Below, one piece after another: positions 56,646 to 64,000 of a stretch of 64,000 nucleotides of DNA. The stretch is from Vermamoeba vermiformis. Taxonomy: Eukaryota > Tubulinea > Echinamoebida. The notes under the pieces were generated by a model. The model did no database searches. It was not told the DNA's origin and saw only the letters and a list, made by a program, of their open reading frames with translations. Location: positions 310,001 to 374,000 of the forward strand of contig JBEWZL010000244.1 in the NCBI GenBank assembly GCA_045837725.1, read 5' to 3'. The position numbers and the translations under genes were made by a program. Numbering within the stretch: the first letter of the stretch is position 1; each line of letters opens with the position of its first letter.

Positions 56646-58992
56646 ATGTCAAATCAACAAGAAATTAACCCTGCCATTGAAGTGGTCCAATCTCTTCAAC
56701 AAGGCGAGTTGCCTAAGAACGAGCAGATGGCTAAGATAATGAACAAGGCTGATGACTTCTTGGAGCAACAAAAGCAAGACGCTTCTACTAGTCAAGTAAG
56801 CCATATTCATTATTTGAGTGGTTCTATATCGGATTCTAATCTATTTGCCTTGTAGGAAAAGAAAATTTTGTCGGATGCGCAAAGCCTTATTGAAGCTACC
56901 AACCAATTGATGATTAACAAGAACCCCGACGAGAAACTTCAAAGATTCATCGAGGCTTCCGCTAAGGTCACTCAAGACGCTGCTTCTACTGCCACATCCG
57001 AAATGTACGTACTGGAAATTGAAACTGAATCAAATGTTTCGTTTCAATGCATTATTACTGTTTTATATGAATGTCATTTAACATTATGATTTGTAGTGGC
57101 GAGATGAAGGTCACTTCTACCGAAAAGAAGCAAGTGCAGGACATTTACGACGGATTGCTTGGCTTCCTCAAAATGTTGAGCACTAGCCCTGAATTCAGAC
57201 GCCACATCCTCGACTTGACTAACATTTTGCAAGATATTTTCGTCCGAAGTAAGTCTATAGCTCTAATTAGAATTTCCTTTTGGATCAGAATCTAACTTTT
57301 CGCAGCTGAAATTATGAAATCGAAGCCTACCCCTATCCCCTTGCCATCTCACGAGGCTATCACTACACTACCCACTTCTACCGGATCGGTCGGCTACCCT
57401 TACACTGAAACTCCTTTCAAGCCGAGCAACCTCGACACATCTAGCGTCGGATTTGGCTTGGGTGCTACTTCTTCCGTCTCTGATTTGAACTCACCTGTTG
57501 GTGTTGGTACTCGCTCAGTCGACGACTGGTCTACTATTTACACTTGGGGCGTTACTTCTGAAGAGCGAAATGACTGGAAGACTCAAATCCCTTCGCATCT
57601 CAGAACCGAATTTGCTGATCGCTTGATTAAAGTCTTCAGCGCTTTGAGAACTCGCCCTGACTGGACTCGCGGTGTTTTGGCCGTCTTCTCCATCTTGGAT
57701 ACTCAGTGCGTACTATTTTATTCTCGATCGATTTTTTTTTCGTTTCGTACTGACCTGGATCTTGCAGAGCTGCTCGTCTTCAACAAATCGCCAACGCTGC
57801 TTCTTCTTCCGTCGAAGAGAACAACCAAGCCCAAGTTGCTTTGGAAGAAGGCAAGGCCTTGCTCGAGTCTTTTACTCAGCGATCCCTCGAGCCTCTTCTC
57901 GCATCCAGCAAGGATCTGATCAACTTCATCCTCAACGACCCTGAAATGTGGTCTTGGATCAAGGAGCTGCGCTACTTCTTCGAAAACAGCTTCGAGTTCC
58001 CCAACTTGTGGTCATCCGAACAATACTCCAAGCGATTGGAACGATTGATCGATGATGGTCGCAGATTGATGAACAACGTCAAGTACAGAACGCAATATCA
58101 GCTCTTATTGTCCGAGTCTCAATCGTTGTTCGAGAGCATCGTCAACGATGCGGATGTGGTCAACTTGCAAGAGAAGGCCAAGAACTTCCTTCAAAACTTT
58201 GCTATTCGCGACAAGACCACCGGTGAAATAACATTCAACACTGACTTGTTGATGAGCATGCGCAAGTACCTCGTGCCTTTCTTTGTCGAACTCATGGACA
58301 AGATCCCAATCCCAGTAGTTGAAGGCTCGACTGACGAGTACGACTTTAAGTTAGAGAAGTAAGTCATATGAATATGAACGCTAGCCGAGTAGTATATTAA
58401 CATCTATATGATTAGCATCGTATTCTCTGGCTACGATATTATCCCTGAGCATATTGAGATCCACTCTCGCTCTGATATGGATCTGAACGTCAAGGACTTG
58501 AACGCCGAAAAGATTAACAGTCTTACTACTATCAAGATCTCTCACATTATGACCAAGATCGAGAACATGAAGTTCTGGTTCAAGAGAAAGACTTTCCCTG
58601 CCATGGAAGACTCCGGTCTTGCTGACGTCGAGTTGCGCGGTAACGAAGGTGCCAAGTTGTTGGTTGACATGCAAATGTTGATTCGCGACAACAACCCCGT
58701 CTTCCGCGTCATGAGCAGCCACGTCGAGATTGACAGATTGCGCATCACTGTCACTGAAGCCAAGCACGAGTGGTTGTTGAACGTCTTTGCCGCTGTTTTC
58801 GAGACTAAGTTGAAGGAGACCATGTCCAGAGCCGTCGAAGAGAAGATGAACACGTTGATCAAGTCGCTCGAAGAAGGTTTCACCAACGTCGTGAGCCAGT
58901 TCCCTGCTGCTTCGATCAAGCAATTCGCCAAAGAGCAATTGTTGGGCAGCAACACTAACACTGAAGCTACTTCGAAGCCTATTCAAGGATAA
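56646..58992 (+). CDS. HAM1-like TULIP (BPI-fold) protein
   Basis: Seven or so exons, about 670 residues, start MSNQQEINPAIEVVQSLQQG at 56646. The N-terminal half is a helical region (LIEATNQLMINKNPDEKLQR, VKVTSTEKKQVQDIYDGLLG-like residues, YTETPFKPSNLD, FSALRTRPDWTRGVLAVFSI, WSWIKELRYFFENSFEFPNL), typical of the HAM1-like N-terminal domain. The C-terminal half has BPI/TULIP-type strands (LENIVFSGYDIIPEHIEIHS, TTIKISHIMTKIENMKFWFK, GLADVELRGNEGAKLLVDMQ, HVEIDRLRITVTEAKHEWLL). TULIP domains bind lipids in a hydrophobic groove. The family is known from fungi and some protists, with functions unclear. No signal peptide, so probably cytosolic. The exons are GC-richer and well codon-biased, suggesting strong expression. 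Confidence 0.78.
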
Positions 58993-59126
58993 ATCAAATC
59001 ATAAGAATTTGAGTTCTTTGATCGAGCTTGCTGTAGAAAATTTTGTTAAATAAAAAACCCCAATCGATATTTTTACTAAAAAAGTCGGCTGGATCTGTAC
59101 AAATTAACATAAAAAAATTACAGTAT

Positions 59127-61282
59127 CTAGTTCATGAGGGCCTTGTATTGTTCGAGAATACGAGACTCGTCAGTCAAATCAATGTCCAAGTACGCATCTT
59201 CGTCTTTAGGCACGTCTTTAATGAAATCTTCTTCGTCTTTTTTCTTGCGCTCGTATTCTTCATCGACTTCCATACTCGCATTGACATCGTCATTATTATT
59301 CTCTTGTGTATTCAGTTCATTCTTCAGTTCTTCAATGTTCGAGTTAAGCGTGTCATCTGTCAATGGGACGTCAACAACACCTTCGCCCTTCAACAACAAG
59401 TCAATGGCCGCTTCAACGTTTCCAAAGGTCTTTTTGAGCGTCCCTCGTGCTTCTTCATTCGTAAAGCCCATTGCCATGACTTGTTGTATTTTCGGTTCCA
59501 AATCTTCTTCTTTAGGCTCGTTATTGACGCGCAACAGTTCAGGATTGTTCAACAGCAATGTCAGTGCGTGCTCGTGATTGTTGTCGGTCTGTTTCAACGC
59601 TTCGGCTACCATACTTTCTTCAAAGCCCATTCCCGTCAGTTCTATTTATAGAGTCAGTAATATAGCTATAATAATGAAGGTCTTACCATCTAACAGTTTG
59701 ATATCTAATTTGTTGCCCTTAGAAGTGTAGCCATAAAGTCGTTGTTTTCGTTCTTGTCGTCTTTGCGCACGTTCCATGTTGTTCAAATTATCTCGCTGGT
59801 CGTTTCTGCCCATCAAATACTGCACCGCTGCATTTTGATCTTTGTTCACCGCTCGAAGTCCAATGCGTGCCTCTGCAAAGAAGATCAATAATCGAGTCAG
59901 ATCTAATTAAGGATTTGACATACCTCTTGGCGTGAATCCGAGTTGAATAATCGGAGCCATCTCCGCGTCACTAACGCTCATTGCTATAAAAGGAAAGTTA
60001 ATATTGAAAACTCCGCTTAACTTTTAGTTAAAATTACGCACTTTTAATCTTATCTTCAGCCTTGTCCAATAGGAACTTTGCGAGCATAATGTCTGTGGTA
60101 AATGATGTCAGGATGATATTTCCTTATTTGGAAAATTAATTGTGTACGTACTTTGTGAATGATAAGCAACGATGGCTTGCAATAAAAACAATCGTGCGTA
60201 AATAACCATTGCAGGACAAGCACCACCTTTGACAGCAATCAGTCGTTCTTGATTGGGTCCGTGACTGTTCTTCAACATCTTTTCAGCTTGGTCTAGCCGC
60301 CACGCCGCATCTTTAAAGTGGTCCATATTTTTCATCAAAAAGTAAGTCCACGCGATATCTGAAAATATGACGGTTAAAGCGGATCCAGATCCGGCCTAGA
60401 TCAAACATCTTAACTTACCCAAGCATAACAGTGCATAATTATCGACTAGATTGAGCAGCTGGAATTCACTAAAAGAATGAAGGGTTAAGACGGATCCAGG
60501 TCAAATTTTGTTATTTAAGCATCTGATCGAGTGCGTACCATTGATTAAATCCTTTGTCTGCTTCCAAGAAAAAATCTAAAGCACTTCGCAGGTCTTTTTC
60601 TAACAGACAAGCTTTGCCTTTCTCGTGCAAAGTCATGCCTTTGACGAGACCTGATTTTTGTTTGGCTGGAATATCAACCTTGTTGCCTTTTTGATCGGTC
60701 AATTCGAACCCATAGTTAGTAAGTAATTCATCTTCGCTACGTTCAGCCTAAAAATTCAAGATCTTGTCAGTAACGCTGGATTTGGAAAGATCTGAGAAAT
60801 TTGGGGGCAAGTCCTTAAATTCTGGACAATAACGTACTATTCGTTCCGCTGCTTCTATAACACGTCGTTTGCGCTCTTCTTCGTCTGCTTTTTTAATTAC
60901 CTCTTCGCGTTGTTGTTGTGAGGCAGCCTTAAAATAGAAAAATAATTAATAATTCGTCACTAAGGATATTATTAATTTCTAGGAAAAGGAGTACAATACC
61001 TTTAGGACCATAAATTTAGCATTGTTTTTAATTCCTTGCTCATCTAATGTCAGATCGTCTTTCAGAACTCTGAATCCGAAATTGAAAATTATTTAAATAC
61101 TGATTTAAATTAAGGATTGATGTTTGCACGTACTTTCCAGACAACAATATTTTCATTGAATCATATGGAATATTCGTGTGTTTCGAAGCTTCTTTTTTCA
61201 AGTCGATCCCTTTTGCAGATTTGTCAATGCGAATCGTCACTGGGCTCTTGCCAGTTAATTTCAGCGAAATACTATTGTCCAT
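59127..61282 (-). CDS. NUB1: NEDD8 ultimate buster 1 (NUB1) homologue
   Basis: About nine exons. The N-terminus (MDNSISLKLTGKSPVTIRID, KHTNIPYDSMKILLSGK) is ubiquitin-like. A coiled segment (QQREEVIKKADEEERKRRVI) follows, then a helical NUB1 core (MTLHEKGKACLLEKDLRSAL, FFLEADKGFNQWYALDQML, LLNLVDNYALLCLDIAWTYF, CPAMVIYARLFLLQAIVAYH). The end carries three UBA domains: MAPIIQLGFTPREARIGLRA, LTGMGFEESMVAEALKQTDN and VMAMGFTNEEARGTLKKTFG, then an acidic tail. NUB1 escorts NEDD8 and its conjugates to the proteasome. It is divergent from the LRR/F-box gene, with about 100 bases between starts, a probable shared promoter. Confidence 0.9.
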
Positions 61283-61384
61283 ATTAAAATATAGCGTAGA
61301 TTCTGTGGCTTCAGAATTCAGGACAAAAACAAAATGATTTTTTTTCCGTTCAAAAAAGTAAGTCAAGTTCCACAAAAACGGATC

Positions 61385-62466
61385 ATGACGAGCACTGGCT
61401 ACGATACAGATTATAGTTCTATAGAACAATTCGTTAGTACTACCACTGCCGAGGCAAATACAGGAGGCTACGACGAGGCCTATGATCTTTTTGGTGGCCC
61501 TTTTGAATCCAGATTAGAAATCGATAACATCGATATTAACGCAGATCCTTCAATTATTAAAAATAAGGTAAAAATATAGCAATTACGCTCGTTTATAAAC
61601 GCGTAAGACTAATGCAGAATTTGAATTTTAAATAATTTAATTTTTTTAAAATAGGTGCAATTCGAACGAGCGTTGGTAAAAGGCATTCCATTTACTCTAG
61701 AATTAGAAGAGCTTAGTGATTGGATTTCATTCCAACTTTCAGTCAACGAATTTCGTCTGCTCTGCGACGCCCTCAAAAAGACAAAAAAGTTGAAAGTTTT
61801 AAATTTATCCAGCCAATCACATTTGAAAGCAGCCATAAAATTATTAGAAGACGCGTTGAAAGTCAATACATCATTACACGAGCTTTGTTTGGCTGGAAAC
61901 CAAGTTGACGTTGAAGTTTGTAAATCCATCGGCGAGATCTTGAAGGTCAACAAAACACTTCGCTGCATTAATATAGAGTGGAGTAGATATATGGAGCCTG
62001 ATTGTTATAAATACATTGCCGAGGGTTTATTAGTGAACGATACCCTCGTCGAAATGCTGATGGGCGAGAATTCACTGAACGACGAAGGATTGAAATATTT
62101 GAAAGCAGTCGTTGAAGTTAATAAGACTATACGATGGTTTAATATAGATGGTAAGTTGAATAAGATGAGAAAAATTATCAAACGGATCTAACAATTTTTT
62201 TTCTAATTTCAGACAGTGATGTTAATAAAAATGAATGGAGATATGTCACCGGCAAAACAGACGAAAATTACAAAAATCAGAAGATATTCGTCAAGGACAT
62301 GATGGTTATAATACACAATATAGTTAGGGATCGATCAGTAATGGAAAAACTTCCCGTCGAGATGTGGTGTCACGTGTTCGGTTTCGTGACGCGTCTAGGC
62401 GTGTTCATCGACTTTGGTCAGCGATTCAAAACAGTGCTCGCCAAGTACAATACAAAGAGCAACTAA
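61385..62466 (+). CDS. LRR protein with C-terminal F-box-like motif
   Basis: Three exons. I prefer Met 61385 (MTSTGYDTDYSSIEQFVSTT) over 61334 because MIFFPFKK runs into a GTAAGT-like site. Acidic N-terminus, then RNI-type leucine-rich repeats (LLCDALKKTKKLKVLNLSS, LEDALKVNTSLHELCLAGNQ, IGEILKVNKTLRCINIEW, IAEGLLVNDTLVEMLMGENS, LKAVVEVNKTIRWFNID). The last exon has MEKLPVEMWCHVFGFVTR, which reads as an F-box (LPxEhhxxVF) placed after rather than before the repeats, and ends KSN with TAA at 62464-62466. Possible SCF adaptor with an unusual domain order. Confidence 0.72.
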
Positions 62467-62589
62467 TGATCAATCAAATATTTATTACAGCACTGGCAAG
62501 GACTCGCGTTCGTGAAGTGAGACATCGTTTCACAGCAAAAATTTTTGGCTTAGAAAAGCGGTGCTGAGGATGAATTGTCGCGTGATGGA

Positions 62590-63731
62590 TTAGGCTGGGG
62601 TGGACTCAAGAGCACCCATTTGTTTCAATTGCGCGAATCGTTCTTGGACGGTTGTGCCGCGCTTGCCGGTGATGTCCTTGAACGCAGAGGTCACGTGGAC
62701 TTTACCAGCCACACAGTTTTGATAGAGCTGCAAGACACCGATGGCTTGGTGCTCGGGATAGAATCCTTTGAAGGACTCGAGAGCGTCTTCGTCAGAAATA
62801 GCCACGTACTTGACCTCGCGACCAATGGCCTTGGAGATCTGCGCGGCCTTTTGGTCACCAGTCAAGTCTTCAGGACCAGTGAACTCATAGGCCTTGTTGT
62901 GGTGACGCTCGGCGTGAAGTAAAATTTCAGCAGCGGCCTCGCCTACGTCTTCAACAGAGACGGGCGGGAATGCGCTAGATCCGAGGGGCTCGGCAAAGGA
63001 TCCCTTCAGAATAGAGTCTTTTTGGCCAAGTAAGTTTTCCTAATAATAGGCACAATATATTAGTGATCGATTTAAAAATATTACCCGAAAATTAAGACTT
63101 TGCAAGTAGGCAAAAATATAAATCTTGCGTCTGAGAACTTACTTGGAACATGACCATACGAAGGATAGTATACGACATGCCAGTGTTTTTAATTCGATCT
63201 TCACCAGAACCAAATTCGTGAGCGAAAGCAAAGTTGCGCGCGTCTAGCAAGGAGAAAAGTCAGCACGCGTGACCTCAGATCTTGTTGACACGTTTGTGAC
63301 ACGTACCTGAACCAAACGCAGAGCCCATTACTATGAACTTAACACCGACCTCCTTGGCTGCATCGACGATATTGTTGAATGGAATCATTCGATCGCCTGC
63401 CTTGCTGCCTTTGGTCGGATTTGGTGGGGTCGCCCAGATTCGGTCAGCACCCTAGTCAATTCCATTTGTGAGAACGCACGATTCAGAAGTATAATAATAT
63501 TGTATAGACTATGCGCAATACCTTAATGCCGTCGCGCAGGCACTTCTGATCCATAAAGTCTATGGATACGAATTCAGCGCCTTGATCGATTAACTCTTTT
63601 ACGTCTTCTTTCTTTCTAGCACTAACGCGAATAGTAAATTTGCTTTTATCAGCTTTTTGCAAAAGACGGCGTGCAATAGGGTTGCCGGTGTTGCCTTTGG
63701 CTCCTGTAACTAAAATAACTATTTTGCTCAT
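62590..63731 (-). CDS. NmrA-like NAD(P)-binding protein
   Basis: Five exons from MSKIVILVTGAKGNTGNPIA at 63731 to LESTPA. The Rossmann motif GAKGNTG is intact, followed by VSARKKEDVKELIDQGAEFV, GADRIWATPPNP, VGVKFIVMGSAFGSDARNFA, TGMSYTILRMVMFQENLLG, FPPVSVEDVGEAAAEILLH and AYEFTGPEDLTGDQKAAQIS. NmrA-family proteins are redox sensors or atypical SDR reductases (azoreductase/quinone reductase-like) and mostly cytosolic. The shortened catalytic site of this family means enzyme activity cannot be assumed. The intron around 63285 has TGACACGTTTGTGACACGT. Confidence 0.88.
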
Positions 63732-63908
63732 TATTGAAGGTAATTTGATAAATGTATTGTGTTATTAATGATACTGAACTTGATTCAAAGGTGTTTTGCG
63801 CTCTTAAAGCTCGTGCGAGAGAAGAAATCTCTTGCAGATCTGCTCTTAAATAACCCAAATTACGAAGACTGCAACAGAAGAAAATATAAATTGTGCTTCC
63901 AGAAGGAG

Positions 63909-64000
63909 ATGAGTTTTTCCTCCGTATTGATGACAAACGTTAGTTCCTGGGCGTTTCAGAAATTTACAATTTTATTTTTCGCGGTGGATGCGCAAACACA
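63909..64000 (+). CDS. Possible first exon at right edge
   Basis: An ATG at 63909 opens a frame to the window end (MSFSSVLMTNVSSWAFQKFT, then ILFFAVDAQT), in the orientation expected for a gene divergent from NmrA. It is too short to judge. Confidence 0.25.
   Translation, partial: MSFSSVLMTNVSSWAFQKFTILFFAVDAQT

Noticed and set aside
58381-58986. A 201-codon open frame antisense to the HAM1-like gene
   Set aside because: It mirrors a well-supported coding exon, has no family motif and arises from codon bias of the sense strand.
59043-59651. A 202-codon frame antisense to NUB1
   Set aside because: Low-complexity Phe/Val-rich shadow of the acidic UBA-containing exon; no motif or splice support.
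1-64000. tRNA, rRNA, snRNA or CRISPR
   Set aside because: Reading for tRNA T-loop signatures, U-snRNA starts and regular repeat-spacer arrays gave no convincing hit.

Overview
The window is nuclear DNA of a microbial eukaryote. Genes are packed on both strands and cut by many short GT-AG introns, mostly 50-120 bases. Donors are often GTACGT rather than GTAAGT. Exons read through the standard code. The gene set mixes conserved eukaryotic housekeeping proteins (glycine cleavage T-protein, LTA4H-type M1 peptidase, ELMO, GDAP2, LDAH, ELP6, NUB1, SRFR1/TTC13, a mitochondrial DEAD-box helicase) with a HAM1-like TULIP protein, several F-box proteins and secreted carbohydrate-active-like proteins. 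This suits a free-living protist such as an amoeba, but I cannot assign a lineage. I see no prokaryotic operons, CRISPR, recognisable tRNA or rRNA, or intact transposon.

Layout. 1-2.4 kb: F-box gene running off the left edge. 2.5-11.2 kb: glycine cleavage T-protein, a small glutaredoxin-like protein, a secreted DUF6259-like glycosidase candidate and an LTA4H-family peptidase. 11.8-17.4 kb: ELMO-domain protein and an ankyrin protein. 17.6-23.0 kb: tandem pair of large secreted proteins resembling PcRGLX/YetA lyases. 23.2-25.9 kb: GDAP2 (macro plus CRAL-TRIO) with a tiny membrane-protein gene antisense to its last exon. 26.5-31 kb: an unknown protein, a SET-domain protein with a signal peptide, and LDAH. 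31-35.8 kb: F-box protein, an F-box fragment, ELP6 and a SnoaL-like protein. 36.5-38.9 kb: mitochondrial DEAD-box helicase. 39.3-50.9 kb: two inverted F-box paralogues flanking a Cys-rich secreted protein, a divergent actin, a Pro-rich small protein and a membrane protein with a bacterial-type PH domain. 51.4-55.6 kb: a short LRR-like protein and an SRFR1/TTC13 orthologue. 56.6-64 kb: HAM1-like TULIP protein, NUB1, an LRR plus F-box protein and an NmrA-like oxidoreductase.

Two themes recur. The first is ubiquitin and adaptor biology: four F-box genes, one LRR/F-box gene, an F-box fragment and NUB1. The two inverted paralogues share near-identical patches, one of 485 bp, inside otherwise diverged genes, which suggests gene conversion. 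The second is secretion and surface proteins: DUF6259-like, the PcRGLX-like pair, Cys-rich, SET with signal peptide, and the bPH protein. Two enzyme-family members appear to lack key catalytic residues: the divergent actin (Gln137 and His161 positions) and the LTA4H homologue (the M1 Tyr). The palindrome TGACACGTGTCA occurs three times exactly, each time in an intron, with several near matches in introns and promoters. A GGATCTG/CAGATCC motif also recurs in introns.
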